Source of the DNA: Oscillospiraceae bacterium
GTDB taxonomy: Bacteria > Bacillota > Clostridia > Oscillospirales > Ruminococcaceae
Reading direction: 5' to 3'
Length of the DNA stretch: 64,000 nucleotides
Assembly (NCBI GenBank): GCA_017461565.1
Contig: JAFTXQ010000006.1
Span: 55,082 to 119,081 of the forward strand
Within the stretch, counting starts at the first letter, position 1, and the number at the start of each line of letters is the position of its first letter. Below, piece by piece: positions 9,247 to 22,039 of this stretch. The notes below the pieces were generated by a model. It searched no databases, had not been told where the DNA came from, and worked only from the letters and a program-made list of their open reading frames with translations. The position numbers and the translations under genes were made by a program.

Positions 9247-9270
9247 GGCAGGGGGTTCCTTTCATTTTGC

Positions 9271-9837
9271 TTATTCTTCCGAAATCTCCTCATTTGCGGA
9301 TCTGGGGCGATAGATCGTGATAGCGGTACGGGAGTGCTTAAGCACCTTTGCTATCTCAAATCGTCCGAGGTCACGGGGGAGGGTAAGCTCTTTCTCGTGC
9401 TCGCATATTATTATACCGCTGTCCGACATCTTTTCCTCAAGGTGCGGCAGGGCCTTCTGTATGATCTTAAGATCATAGGGCGGATCGAGGATCGCTATAT
9501 CAAAGGTCGCTCTTGTGCTTTTAAGAAAAGCGGAGAACGGCATATTTACAACGTGCGCTTTATCTTCAAACTTTGTGGTACGCAGGTTTTCTTTAACTAC
9601 CTTTATGGAAGCCATGGCAGAGTCTACGAAATACGCTTCCTTTGCGCCACGGCTGAGTGCCTCGATGCCAAGCTGTCCGCTTCCTGCGAACAGGTCGAGC
9701 ACTGTGCGGCCCTCTATCTCAAACTGTATGGCAGAGAAGATAGCCTCCTTGACCCCGTCGGTGGTTGGTCTTACAACATCTGTACCCTCAACGGTGATGA
9801 GCTTTCTTCCTCTTGCCGAGCCTGTAATTACTCTCAT
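9271..9837 (-). CDS. rsmD: 16S rRNA (guanine-966-N2)-methyltransferase
   Basis: Methylates G966 of 16S rRNA using S-adenosylmethionine. The 188-residue protein has the family opening MRVITGSARGRKL, the SAM-binding motif VLDLFAGSGQLGIEALSRGA and the catalytic DPPY (ILDPPYDLK). Located between uvrC (16 nt upstream) and coaD in a same-strand operon. Confidence 0.95.
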   Translation of the reverse strand: MRVITGSARGRKLITVEGTDVVRPTTDGVKEAIFSAIQFEIEGRTVLDLFAGSGQLGIEALSRGAKEAYFVDSAMASIKVVKENLRTTKFEDKAHVVNMPFSAFLKSTRATFDIAILDPPYDLKIIQKALPHLEEKMSDSGIIICEHEKELTLPRDLGRFEIAKVLKHSRTAITIYRPRSANEEISEE

Positions 9838-9853
9838 TTATCAGTGTATCTCC

Positions 9854-11677
9854 TTAAAATCTTTCTTGTATGAACTCATACAGCTCCTGTGCTTTTTCGG
9901 GACTTATTTTAGCCACGATGCGAAGTTGTTCGGCAGACGCATTTTTTATGCCCTGTTTTGTCCTGAATTCCTTCAGCAGTGCCTGTGCCTTTGCCTCGCC
10001 GATGCCCTTGACCTCGGTAAGCTCTAGAGTGTAGGTCTTCTGTTTGTGTTTTATCCGCTGGAATGTGATGGAGTAGCGGTGGACCTCGTCCTGTATATTG
10101 GTCAGCAGCTTGAACAGCGCCTTGTTTGCGCTGACGGATATCTCGCCGCCCTGCTTTGCTATGGCACGGGTGCGGTGCTTGCTGTCCTTGACCAGTCCGA
10201 AAAGCGGAACGTTTATATCAAGCTCGTCCAGCACCTGTGCTACTGCTGCAACATGACCCTTGCCGCCGTCCAGCAGTATCAGGTCGGGCAGGGGGGAGAA
10301 GCCCTCGTCGCCGTCCAGGTAACGCTGCATCCTGCGCCGCAGCACCTCCTGCATACAGGCGTAGTCATCTATTCCGACGACCTCTTTTATATTGAAGCGG
10401 CGGTATCCGGGCTTAAAGGGTCTGCCATTGCGATAGACTATCATTCCGCCTACACGTCCCGTTTCGCCGAAGTTGGATATATCGTAGCTTTCTATGCAAA
10501 GCGGTATCTTTTCAAGTCCGAGGAGGTTTTTGAGATCTTCAAGCTCGTTTATCTCTTTTGCGGTCCTGCCGACCTTAAGTGCGAGATACTCGCTTGCGTT
10601 GTTCTTGGCGAGCACTATCTGCGCCAGTCCCTCTCCACGCTGCGGCACAACGAATTTCACAGCGTGTCCTGCTTTTTCTCTGAGCAGTGAGGTGACAAGC
10701 TCCATATCCTCGAACTGCTCGTCGATGTATATCTCTTTCGGGATGTCATCACGGTCGGGATAATAGCTCAGCAGGAAATCTCTGCGCATGGCGGCAGGGT
10801 CGTACTCGTCGCCGATGAAGAAATTCTCCTTGTCGATAAGCCGTCCGCCACGGTATTTTATCACCGCTACGCTTGCGAGGCTTATATTCTGTGCAAGGGA
10901 TACGATATCGTAATCTTCGGTCTTGTAGTCGAATATCTTCTGCGAGTTGTGCAGGCGTGTTATTGCCTGTATCCTGTCTCTGAGCTTTGCGGCTTTTTCA
11001 AACTCAAGGTTCTCTGCGGCTGCTTCCATTTCTGCACGGAGCTGTTCGACGGATTTCTGTGAGCCTGCTTTCAGGTAATCCAGCGCCTCGTCGATTATCT
11101 TCTTGTACTCCTCAGAGGATATCTTTCCTCTGCAGACGCCCATACACTTTTTTATGTGCATATTCAGGCAGGGGCGCTCTTTGCCGAAGTCCATCGGGAA
11201 GCTTTTGCGGCAGGTGGGCAGCATGAATATGGTATTTGCCTCTTCAACTGCCTGCTTTACTGTAAATCCGCTGGTGAACGGCCCGAGGTAATCCGCATGC
11301 TTGTCGCTGGTGTTCAGCGCATAACTTATGCGTGGGTAAGCGCCGTGGGATATCTTTATATAGTTATAGCCCTTGTCGTCCTTCAGCAGTATATTGTATT
11401 TTGGCTTGTGCAGCTTGATAAGACTACATTCCAGCACAAGTGCGTCCAGCTCGCTCGGGCATACGATGAAATCGAAATCGTATATGTTGCTGACAAGCTT
11501 GAGCGTCTTTGCCGAGTGGCTCGCATCGCTGCGGAAATACGAGGTCACACGGTTTTTCAGCGCTTTCGCCTTGCCGACATATATTATTTTACCGGTCTTA
11601 TCCTTCATGAGATAAACGCCGGGATTAAGGGAAAGTCTGTTCGCCTTGTCCCTGAGGTAGTCTATACGTTCATTCAT
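9854..11677 (-). CDS. uvrC: Excinuclease ABC subunit C
   Basis: Makes the dual incisions in nucleotide excision repair with UvrA and UvrB. The 607-residue protein shows the GIY-YIG nuclease (PGVYLMKDKTGKIIYVGKA), a central Cys cluster (CRKSF, RPCLNMHIKKCMGVCRG), the UVR domain (AAAENLEFEKAAKLRD), the RNase H-like endonuclease (CIESYDISNFGETGRVGGMIV and LILLDGGKGHV) and a C-terminal helix-hairpin-helix (VKGIGEAKAQALLKEF). First gene of the operon with its own promoter. Confidence 0.96.
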   Translation of the reverse strand: MNERIDYLRDKANRLSLNPGVYLMKDKTGKIIYVGKAKALKNRVTSYFRSDASHSAKTLKLVSNIYDFDFIVCPSELDALVLECSLIKLHKPKYNILLKDDKGYNYIKISHGAYPRISYALNTSDKHADYLGPFTSGFTVKQAVEEANTIFMLPTCRKSFPMDFGKERPCLNMHIKKCMGVCRGKISSEEYKKIIDEALDYLKAGSQKSVEQLRAEMEAAAENLEFEKAAKLRDRIQAITRLHNSQKIFDYKTEDYDIVSLAQNISLASVAVIKYRGGRLIDKENFFIGDEYDPAAMRRDFLLSYYPDRDDIPKEIYIDEQFEDMELVTSLLREKAGHAVKFVVPQRGEGLAQIVLAKNNASEYLALKVGRTAKEINELEDLKNLLGLEKIPLCIESYDISNFGETGRVGGMIVYRNGRPFKPGYRRFNIKEVVGIDDYACMQEVLRRRMQRYLDGDEGFSPLPDLILLDGGKGHVAAVAQVLDELDINVPLFGLVKDSKHRTRAIAKQGGEISVSANKALFKLLTNIQDEVHRYSITFQRIKHKQKTYTLELTEVKGIGEAKAQALLKEFRTKQGIKNASAEQLRIVAKISPEKAQELYEFIQERF

Positions 11678-11717
11678 GGTTTGAACTCTCCGATAATAAC
11701 ATAATATCTCAATCTAC

Positions 11718-11746
11718 ATTGTACCATCTTTTCGTTAAAAATACAA
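11718..11746 (-). promoter_or_regulatory. Promoter of uvrC operon
   Basis: On the minus strand TTGTAT (11746-11741), 17 bp, TACAAT (11723-11718) preceded by TG (extended -10), about 40 nt before the uvrC start. Confidence 0.6.
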
Positions 11747-11780
11747 GAGGAATAGCAAATTATTTTCTTTCTGAAAATCA

Positions 11781-11809
11781 TTGACAATTGACAGGGGGAT
11801 GTGTACAAT
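11781..11809 (+). promoter_or_regulatory. Promoter of the GH3 lipoprotein gene
   Basis: TTGACA (11781-11786), 17-bp spacer, TACAAT (11804-11809); the GAGGTGA ribosome site and the ATG follow within 25 nt. Confidence 0.75.
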
Positions 11810-11831
11810 TGAATGTAAGAGGTGAGATAAG

Positions 11832-13034
11832 ATGAGATCACGGATAGGGATGCTCACGGCAGTCTTGTCTGCGTGTGTGCTTTTTGTCAGCTGTTCCAAA
11901 ATTGAAACAGAAAAATATAATGACATGGAAATAATCATCGGCAGCACATCGTCCGAAAAAGAGCAGAGCGATCCGGCAGAAAGCGATGAGACGTGTGAGA
12001 GTGCTGAATATACGGATACGGAGACTGTAACGACAAGGGCGCAGCTCATACTTTCCGAGCTTACGCTGAGAGAAAAGATCGGTCAGATGATACTTGCCAC
12101 CTGCCCTGTTGAGGGTGCAGCGTCGCAGGCGTCTGAATATGATCTGGGAGGATATCTGTTGTTTGCTTACCATTTCAGAGATGAGACTCCTGAAAGCGTT
12201 CGTATGATGATAGGGTCGTTTCAGGAAGCTTCGGATATTCCGATGCTTGTGGCGGTCGATGAGGAGGGCGGAGACATAGTAAGGTTGTCGAAGTTTCCGC
12301 AGTATGCAGACGAGCCGTTTGGCGCTCCGATGGAGCTTTACAGCAGTGGTGGTGTAAAGGCGGTACTGGACGACGCACGTGCAAAATGCAGTCTCCTGGC
12401 GGAGCTTGGCGTAAATATGAACCTCGCCCCTGTGTGTGATATTCCACGCTCCGAGCACGACTATATATACGACCGCACCTTCGGTACAGACTGCAATATC
12501 GTGTGCGAGTGTATAGAGGCTCTTATACGAGAGATGAACAGTTACGGAATGATATCCGCTCTTAAGCATTTCCCCGGTTATGGCAATAATTTGGATACTC
12601 ATACGGGTATTGCGACAGACGAGCGCACCTTGGAGGAGTTCAGGGAGATCGATCTCAGACCGTTTGCGTCAGGCATAGATGCAGCAGCCCCATGCATTAT
12701 GGTCTCGCATAATATAGTCAAATGTATGGACGAGTCGCTTCCTGCTTCGCTGTCTCCCGAGGTGCACAGGCTGCTGCGTGAGGAGCTGGGCTTTGACGGC
12801 GTGATAATGACGGACGAGCTTACAATGGGTGCGATCAGGGAGTTTACAGGCGGTGAGGATCCTGCTGTCGCTGCTGTTAAGGCGGGAAACGATCTGCTTT
12901 GCATTGCAGACTACGCTGAAGCGATAGACGCAGTTGAGGCTGCTGTCGTAAGCGGTGAGATATCCGAAGAACAGATAAATGCTTCCGTGCTGAGGATATT
13001 GGATATGAAGATCGGTTATGGTCTGATAGGATAG
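11832..13034 (+). CDS. Lipoprotein glycoside hydrolase family 3, NagZ-like beta-N-acetylglucosaminidase
   Basis: Probably removes terminal N-acetylglucosamine from muropeptides or other glycans at the cell surface. The 400-residue protein begins with a lipoprotein signal (hydrophobic run then LFVSC, lipid-anchor Cys near residue 20), then an acidic linker, then one GH3 (beta/alpha)8 domain. Seen: KHFPGYGNNLDTH (K245-H257; the D-x-H acid/base dyad of NagZ enzymes) and the nucleophile in VIMTDELTMG (Asp328). It lacks the second domain of two-domain GH3 enzymes. Monocistronic with its own promoter and terminator. The exact substrate is inferred. Confidence 0.9.
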   Translation: MRSRIGMLTAVLSACVLFVSCSKIETEKYNDMEIIIGSTSSEKEQSDPAESDETCESAEYTDTETVTTRAQLILSELTLREKIGQMILATCPVEGAASQASEYDLGGYLLFAYHFRDETPESVRMMIGSFQEASDIPMLVAVDEEGGDIVRLSKFPQYADEPFGAPMELYSSGGVKAVLDDARAKCSLLAELGVNMNLAPVCDIPRSEHDYIYDRTFGTDCNIVCECIEALIREMNSYGMISALKHFPGYGNNLDTHTGIATDERTLEEFREIDLRPFASGIDAAAPCIMVSHNIVKCMDESLPASLSPEVHRLLREELGFDGVIMTDELTMGAIREFTGGEDPAVAAVKAGNDLLCIADYAEAIDAVEAAVVSGEISEEQINASVLRILDMKIGYGLIG

Positions 13035-13040
13035 TTTTTT

Positions 13041-13069
13041 GCTCCCGATATCGGTTCGGGAGCATTTTT
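13041..13069 (+). terminator. Terminator of the GH3 gene
   Basis: GCTCCCGA / TCGGGAGC stem with a 7-nt loop followed by ATTTTT, starting 7 nt after the stop codon. Confidence 0.85.
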
Positions 13070-13079
13070 GTCGGATTAT

Positions 13080-13135
13080 GCAAAAAAACGATTTCAAACG
13101 GCGTTTTTTTGGCTAAAACTAAACCGTTTTTTTGC
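13080..13135. repeat. Inverted repeat upstream of rpoB
   Basis: A perfect 11-bp inverted repeat, GCAAAAAAACG (13080-13090) and CGTTTTTTTGC (13125-13135), encloses a third related stretch, GGCGTTTTTTTGGC. It ends 10 bp before the rpoB -35 box. It may be a second terminator, an A-tract UP element or an operator. Confidence 0.6.
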
Positions 13136-13145
13136 TTTGAAACTA

Positions 13146-13174
13146 TTGACAAAAAAATGCGGATGTAGTATAAT
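13146..13174 (+). promoter_or_regulatory. Promoter of rpoBC
   Basis: Consensus TTGACA (13146-13151), 17-bp spacer, consensus TATAAT (13169-13174). About 125 nt of leader precedes the rpoB start. Its perfect match and the absence of rplJL upstream imply rpoBC is a separate transcription unit here. Confidence 0.85.
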
Positions 13175-13302
13175 ACTATAATGTATCATAATGGATATGT
13201 GTGCGAAAAGACCGTTTTTTCATAGGAATTTACTGCGAATTTTCTGTAAAAAATGCAAGCGCATATACCATTGCGGAAATAATTTAAGGAGTGATAAAGC
13301 CG

Positions 13303-16300
13303 ATGGTGAATGTAAAACCCGTACAGCTCGGAAAAAACACCCGAATGAGTTTTTCCAAGATCAATGAGGTCATCGATATGCCGAACCTCATCGGTATCCA
13401 GAAGGACTCTTATGAATGGTTCCTCTCGGACGGTATCAAGGAAGTTTTCAAGGACGTTTCTCCTATTACCGATTCCAACGGAAAGTTTGAACTCTCGTTC
13501 ATAGACCACCGTCTTGACGACAAAACAAAGTACACTATTGAGGAATGCAAGGACCGTGATGCGACCTATGCAGCACCGCTTCGTGTTACTGCCCGTCTGC
13601 TAAGCAAAGAAACAGGCGAGATCATGGATAACGAGATCTTCATGGGTGATCTGCCGCTCATGACAGACAGCGGTACTTTTGTTATCAACGGCTCGGAACG
13701 TGTTGTAGTATCTCAGCTTGTCCGTTCCCCGGGCGTATACTACGGCTTTGATTATGATAAAACAGGTAAAAAGCTGTTCAAGGCTACCGTTATCCCAAAC
13801 AGAGGCGCTTGGCTGGAGTACGAGATGGACTCCAACGATGTGTTCTATGTGCGTATAGATAAGAACAGAAAGATCCCCGCTACCACATTCCTGCGTGCAG
13901 TAGGTCTTTCCAGCAACGAAGAGCTTAAGGATATGTTCGGTGAGGATGACCGTATCATCCGCACTATCGAGGATAAGGACAGCACCCAGAACAAGGAAGA
14001 GGCGCTGCTTGAGGTGTACAAGAAGCTGCGTCCCGGCGAGCCTCCGACAGTAGAGTCCGCTCAGAACCACCTTAATACTCTGTTCTTTGATGCAAAGAGA
14101 TATGATCTGTCCAGATTCGGACGTTATAAGTATAATAAGAAGCTGGCTATCTCCTGCCGTATCAGCGGCAAGAAATCAGCCGATACAGTGATCGCACCTC
14201 TCACAGGCGAGATACTTGTTGAAGAGGGCGCAGTTATCACTCCCGAGATGGCTCTTGCAATAGAGAATTCGGGTGTAACCCAGGTGACAGTGCTCAACGC
14301 AGAGGGCAAGGCTGTCAAGGTAGTCGGCAACGGTATGGTAGATATCTCTGTTTATACAGGCGATATGGACGTTGAGTCCCTCGGTATAAACGAGCAGGTA
14401 AGATTTGCTGTTCTTGCTGAGATCCTTGAAGAGGCTGCAGGCGACAACGACAAGCTTGCTGAGCTGCTTAAGGCACGTGCCGAGGAGCTTATCCCCAAGC
14501 ACATCACACTTGAGGATATCTATGCAGCAGTAAGCTACTTCATCAATCTGTGTGAAGAGGTCGGAGATATCGATGATATCGACCACCTCGGAAACAGACG
14601 TATCCGTTCTGTGGGCGAGCTGCTCCAGAATCAGTTCAGGATCGGTTTCTCCCGTATGGAGCGTACCATCCGTGAGAGAATGGCGCTTCAGGCACAGGAT
14701 CAGGAGAAGGTTTCTCCCTCCTCTCTGATAAACGCACGTCAGGTCATCTCTGCTATGAGAGAGTTCTTCGGCTCTTCGCCTCTGTCCCAGTTCATGGATC
14801 AGAACAACCCTCTTGCAGAGCTTACACATAAGAGAAGACTTTCCTCTCTCGGTCCGGGCGGTCTTTCCCGTGACAGAGCAGGCTTCGAGGTACGTGACGT
14901 ACACTACTCCCACTACGGAAGAATGTGTCCCATCGAGACCCCTGAAGGTCCTAACATCGGTCTGATCTCTTACCTTGCTACATTTGCAAGGATCAATGTA
15001 TACGGCTTTATCGAGGCTCCTTACAGAAAGGTCGACAAGACCACAGGCAAGGTGCTGGACGAGGTAGTCTACATGACCGCTGACATGGAGGATAACTATG
15101 TCGTTGCTCAGGCTAATGAGCCTCTGGACGAGAACGGCTGCTTTGCAAGACCCCGTGTAAACGCACGCTGCCGTGACGCTATCCTTGAGATCGAGCGTGA
15201 AAAGGTAGACTTCATGGACGTATCTCCCAAGATGGTGGTATCCGTCGCTACTGCGATGATCCCCTTCCTTGAGAATGACGATGCGAACCGTGCACTGATG
15301 GGTGCGAACATGCAGCGACAGGCAGTTCCGCTGATGGTCACAGATAACCCCATCGTTGGTACAGGTATGGAGTACAAGGCTGCTGTTGACTCCGGTGTAG
15401 TTATCTGCTCCAAGGAGGACGGTACAGTTACAGAGGTGGACGCTGACAAGATCGTTGTAACAAACGATCTCGGTGTTGAGCACGCTTACAGACTCATCAA
15501 GTTCAAGCGCTCCAACCAGGGCAACTGCGTTAACCAGCGTCCTATCGTTTCTGTCGGCGAGAAGGTCAAGGCAGGCGATGTTATCGCTGACGGTCCCGCT
15601 ACAAAGAATGGTGAGATCGCTCTCGGTAAGAACGCTCTCATCGGCTTCATGACATGGGAAGGCTACAACTACGAGGACGCCGTTCTCATCAACGAGAAGC
15701 TGGTATATAACGATGTTTACACATCAATTCATATAGAAGAATACGAGCTTGAGTGCCGTGAAACAAAGCTTGGTCCGGAGGAGATCACTCGTGATATCCC
15801 GAACCTTTCCGATGATGCACTCAAGGACCTCGACGAGCGTGGTATCATCCGCATCGGTGCTGAGGTGCACTCCGGTGATATCCTGGTAGGTAAGGTATCT
15901 CCCAAGGGTGAGACAGACCTCACTGCCGAGGAAAGACTGCTCCGTGCCATCTTCGGTGAGAAGGCCAGAGAGGTACGTGACAACTCCCTCAGAGTTGCCC
16001 ACGGTGAAAGCGGTATCGTAGTTGACGTAAAGGTGTTCAACCGTGAAAACTGCGATGAGCTTGCTCCCGGCGTAAACGAGGTAGTCCGCTGCTACATCGC
16101 CCAGAAGCGTAAGATCTCTGTCGGCGATAAGATGGCGGGTCGCCACGGTAACAAGGGTGTCGTTTCCCGTATTCTCAAGCAGGAGGATATGCCCTTCCTG
16201 CCAGACGGTACTCCTCTGGATATCGTTCTTAACCCCCTCGGCGTACCTTCACGTATGAACATCGGTCAGGTGCTTGAGGTGCATCTCGGTTATGTTGCGA

Positions 16301-17100
16301 GAGCACTCGGCTGGAAGATCTCCACACCTGTATTCGACGGCGCACACGAGCAGGATATCCGCGAGCTGTATGATATCGCACGTGAAAAGCGCAGCGAGCT
16401 TATCGGCGAGGACAGCGCAGGTCTTGACTTCACAAAGCTGCCCCTCACATCCGACTGCAAGACGCTGCTTACAGACGGCAGAACAGGTGAGAAGTTCGAC
16501 GCTCCCGTTACTGTCGGATATATGTATTACCTCAAGCTGCATCACCTTGTTGATGATAAGATCCACGCACGTTCCACAGGTCCCTACTCTCTCGTTACTC
16601 AGCAGCCTCTGGGCGGTAAGGCTCAGTTCGGCGGTCAGCGTTTCGGTGAGATGGAAGTTTGGGCACTTGAGGCTTACGGCGCTGCTTATACTCTTCAGGA
16701 GATCCTTACAGTCAAGTCTGACGACCTGATGGGACGTCAGAAGACCTACGAGGCTATCGTTAAGGGTGAGCCTGTTCCCAAGCCCGGCGTTCCCGAGTCC
16801 TTCAAGGTTATGATCAGCGAGCTTCAGGGTCTGGGTCTGGATATCAGGATCCTCGATGAGAACAACGAGGAGATCGATCTCAAGCAGGATCTTGAGGATG
16901 AGTACGACGGCACATACGCTCCCGCTGAGAGCTTTGAGTCCGACTACCGCACCGATGAAAGCGAGCTTCAGGGCTTCGGAATCGTAGATCAGGACGGCGA
17001 GGAGATCGTTGAGGAGACCTCTGACGACGACATGATCGCCGACGATGATGACAGCGATTTCTTCGGCGATGACGCTGATTTCGGTGAGGACGACGAATAA
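13303..17100 (+). CDS. rpoB: RNA polymerase beta subunit
   Basis: Catalytic subunit of RNA polymerase. The 1265-residue protein contains the rifampicin-binding region ([45 protein letters not shown] is the family pattern at about 485-530, with the usual sensitive residues), the GHNYEDA-like [14 protein letters not shown] loop, and the [13 protein letters not shown] active-site segment. It ends with a long acidic tail (residues about 1190-1265), as in many Firmicutes. The ATG at 13303 has AAGGAG 11 nt upstream; an in-frame GTG at 13291 abuts that site and is unlikely. rplJ and rplL are not upstream. Confidence 0.98.
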   Translation: MVNVKPVQLGKNTRMSFSKINEVIDMPNLIGIQKDSYEWFLSDGIKEVFKDVSPITDSNGKFELSFIDHRLDDKTKYTIEECKDRDATYAAPLRVTARLLSKETGEIMDNEIFMGDLPLMTDSGTFVINGSERVVVSQLVRSPGVYYGFDYDKTGKKLFKATVIPNRGAWLEYEMDSNDVFYVRIDKNRKIPATTFLRAVGLSSNEELKDMFGEDDRIIRTIEDKDSTQNKEEALLEVYKKLRPGEPPTVESAQNHLNTLFFDAKRYDLSRFGRYKYNKKLAISCRISGKKSADTVIAPLTGEILVEEGAVITPEMALAIENSGVTQVTVLNAEGKAVKVVGNGMVDISVYTGDMDVESLGINEQVRFAVLAEILEEAAGDNDKLAELLKARAEELIPKHITLEDIYAAVSYFINLCEEVGDIDDIDHLGNRRIRSVGELLQNQFRIGFSRMERTIRERMALQAQDQEKVSPSSLINARQVISAMREFFGSSPLSQFMDQNNPLAELTHKRRLSSLGPGGLSRDRAGFEVRDVHYSHYGRMCPIETPEGPNIGLISYLATFARINVYGFIEAPYRKVDKTTGKVLDEVVYMTADMEDNYVVAQANEPLDENGCFARPRVNARCRDAILEIEREKVDFMDVSPKMVVSVATAMIPFLENDDANRALMGANMQRQAVPLMVTDNPIVGTGMEYKAAVDSGVVICSKEDGTVTEVDADKIVVTNDLGVEHAYRLIKFKRSNQGNCVNQRPIVSVGEKVKAGDVIADGPATKNGEIALGKNALIGFMTWEGYNYEDAVLINEKLVYNDVYTSIHIEEYELECRETKLGPEEITRDIPNLSDDALKDLDERGIIRIGAEVHSGDILVGKVSPKGETDLTAEERLLRAIFGEKAREVRDNSLRVAHGESGIVVDVKVFNRENCDELAPGVNEVVRCYIAQKRKISVGDKMAGRHGNKGVVSRILKQEDMPFLPDGTPLDIVLNPLGVPSRMNIGQVLEVHLGYVARALGWKISTPVFDGAHEQDIRELYDIAREKRSELIGEDSAGLDFTKLPLTSDCKTLLTDGRTGEKFDAPVTVGYMYYLKLHHLVDDKIHARSTGPYSLVTQQPLGGKAQFGGQRFGEMEVWALEAYGAAYTLQEILTVKSDDLMGRQKTYEAIVKGEPVPKPGVPESFKVMISELQGLGLDIRILDENNEEIDLKQDLEDEYDGTYAPAESFESDYRTDESELQGFGIVDQDGEEIVEETSDDDMIADDDDSDFFGDDADFGEDDE

Positions 17101-17181
17101 GATTTATTTCCGTGGGCGGCACCTGCCGCCCGGGGAAGTCTGATACATTCGGGTATTTTAACAGAGAGATGAGGTATTAAA

Positions 17182-20727
<3,546 letters not shown>

Positions 20728-20818
20728 GGTGCCGCAAACCGTAGCATAATACCGCATTAAAGCAGTATTTGCGAACATTCGGTAAAATGCACAAAAACAA
20801 AACTCTCATATAAAATCT

Positions 20819-20870
20819 AAACGGTGTTTGCTACAAAGTTTTGAAAAAGACTTGACAAACACCGTTTTTT
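20819..20870 (+). terminator. Terminator after rpoC
   Basis: A perfect 12-bp stem AAACGGTGTTTG (20819-20830) / CAAACACCGTTT (20856-20867) with a T run. Its right arm contains the -35 box of the rpsL promoter. Confidence 0.8.
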
Positions 20871-20880
20871 ACTTTAAAAT
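20852..20880 (+). promoter_or_regulatory. Promoter of rpsL-rpsG-fusA
   Basis: TTGACA (20852-20857), 17-bp spacer, TAAAAT (20875-20880), about 75 nt before rpsL. The -35 and spacer overlap the rpoC terminator stem and T run. Confidence 0.75.
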
Positions 20881-20954
20881 ATATAATTGCGTGCGAGTAT
20901 ATTTCAAGATGATTGGTTATACTAATGTGCGTAAATTTTAATGGAGGTGAAATA

Positions 20955-21380
20955 ATGCCAACCTTTAATCAGCTTGTCCGCAAGGGACGTGAAGTTGCAG
21001 TTAAGAAGTCCAAGTCTCCTGCGCTTCAGAAGGGTATGAACACACTGCACAAGCAGCAGATCGACCAGTCTTCTCCCCAGAAGAGAGGCGTTTGCACAGC
21101 AGTTCGTACAAGCACCCCTAAGAAGCCTAACTCCGCGATGAGAAAGATCGCCAGAGTAAGACTCTCCAACGGCTTTGAAGTTACTGCTTATATCCCCGGT
21201 ATCGGACACAAACTGCAGGAACACTCTGTTGTACTTATCAGAGGCGGTCGTGTAAAGGACCTCCCCGGTGTACGTTATCACATCATCCGTGGTACACTCG
21301 ATGCACAGGGCGTTGACAAGAGAATGCAGGGACGCTCCAAGTACGGTGCTAAGCGTCCGAAGGCTGGAAAGAAAGCGTAA
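20955..21380 (+). CDS. rpsL: Small ribosomal subunit protein uS12
   Basis: Decoding-centre protein of the 30S subunit. The 141-residue sequence has the hallmark [17 protein letters not shown] and [24 protein letters not shown]; the lysine before PNSA corresponds to the streptomycin-sensitive residue. GGAGGTGA precedes the ATG at 20955. First gene of a str-type operon behind its own promoter; the L7Ae-like gene often found between rpoC and rpsL is absent. Confidence 0.98.
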   Translation: MPTFNQLVRKGREVAVKKSKSPALQKGMNTLHKQQIDQSSPQKRGVCTAVRTSTPKKPNSAMRKIARVRLSNGFEVTAYIPGIGHKLQEHSVVLIRGGRVKDLPGVRYHIIRGTLDAQGVDKRMQGRSKYGAKRPKAGKKA

Positions 21381-21502
21381 TTCATAATATTATGCTGTCA
21401 GGCAAGGCATTATTCGTATAGATTTGCCTCTGTTTGGACGGCGGAAGTTATGATGCTTTCGAGTACCTATGATTTTCATTTTTTATGAAGGAGGGAAGTA
21501 AA

Positions 21503-21973
21503 GTGCCAAGAAGAGGTAATGTTCCGAAGCGTGAGGTTCTGCCGGATCCTATGTACGGTTCCGAGCTGGTAACAAGACTTATCAACAACATCATGCTCGA
21601 CGGAAAGAAGGGCGTAGCCCAGAAGATTGTATACGGCGCATTTGAGATCGTTGCTGAGAAGACCGGCAAGGATGCTCTGGAAGCTTTCGAGGAGGCAATG
21701 GAGAACATCATGCCCCAGCTCGAGGTTAAGGCTCGCCGTGTCGGCGGTGCAACCTACCAGGTTCCTATGGAGGTTCGCCCCGAGAGAAGACGCACACTCG
21801 GTCTGAGATGGATCACCAAGTACAGCCGTGAGCGTAACGAAAAGACAATGAAGGAAAGACTTGCAAACGAGATCCTTGACGCACTCAACGGTCAGGGCGG
21901 CTCCTGCAAGAAGCGTGACGACACTCATAAGATGGCTGAAGCTAACAAGGCTTTTGCTCATTACAAGTGGTAA
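21503..21973 (+). CDS. rpsG: Small ribosomal subunit protein uS7
   Basis: Primary 16S-binding protein of the 30S head and usual translational autoregulator of the str operon. Conserved segments are [46 protein letters not shown] and ALRWI-like [12 protein letters not shown]. The start is a GTG at 21503 with a strong GGAGGG seven nt upstream, giving exactly the usual 156 residues; the ATG 18 nt earlier lies in front of the ribosome site. Confidence 0.97.
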   Translation: MPRRGNVPKREVLPDPMYGSELVTRLINNIMLDGKKGVAQKIVYGAFEIVAEKTGKDALEAFEEAMENIMPQLEVKARRVGGATYQVPMEVRPERRRTLGLRWITKYSRERNEKTMKERLANEILDALNGQGGSCKKRDDTHKMAEANKAFAHYKW

Positions 21974-21985
21974 TAAGAATCAGAT

Positions 21986-22020
21986 GGATGTGATCGCAGC
22001 GTAAGCTGTGATCTGCATCC
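21986..22020 (+). promoter_or_regulatory. Hairpin in rpsG-fusA gap
   Basis: GGATG..GATC.CAGC pairs with GCTG.GATC..CATCC around a GTAA tetraloop, 20 nt before fusA. There is no T run, so a translational regulatory or stability role is more likely than termination. Confidence 0.4.
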
Positions 22021-22039
22021 CATAATTACGGAGGAACTT

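Noticed and set aside
13089-13133. AAACGG...CCGTTTTTTT as a second intrinsic terminator of the GH3 gene
   Set aside because: A strong terminator already exists at 13041-13069 and the loop would be over 20 nt; it is kept as an inverted repeat of unknown role.
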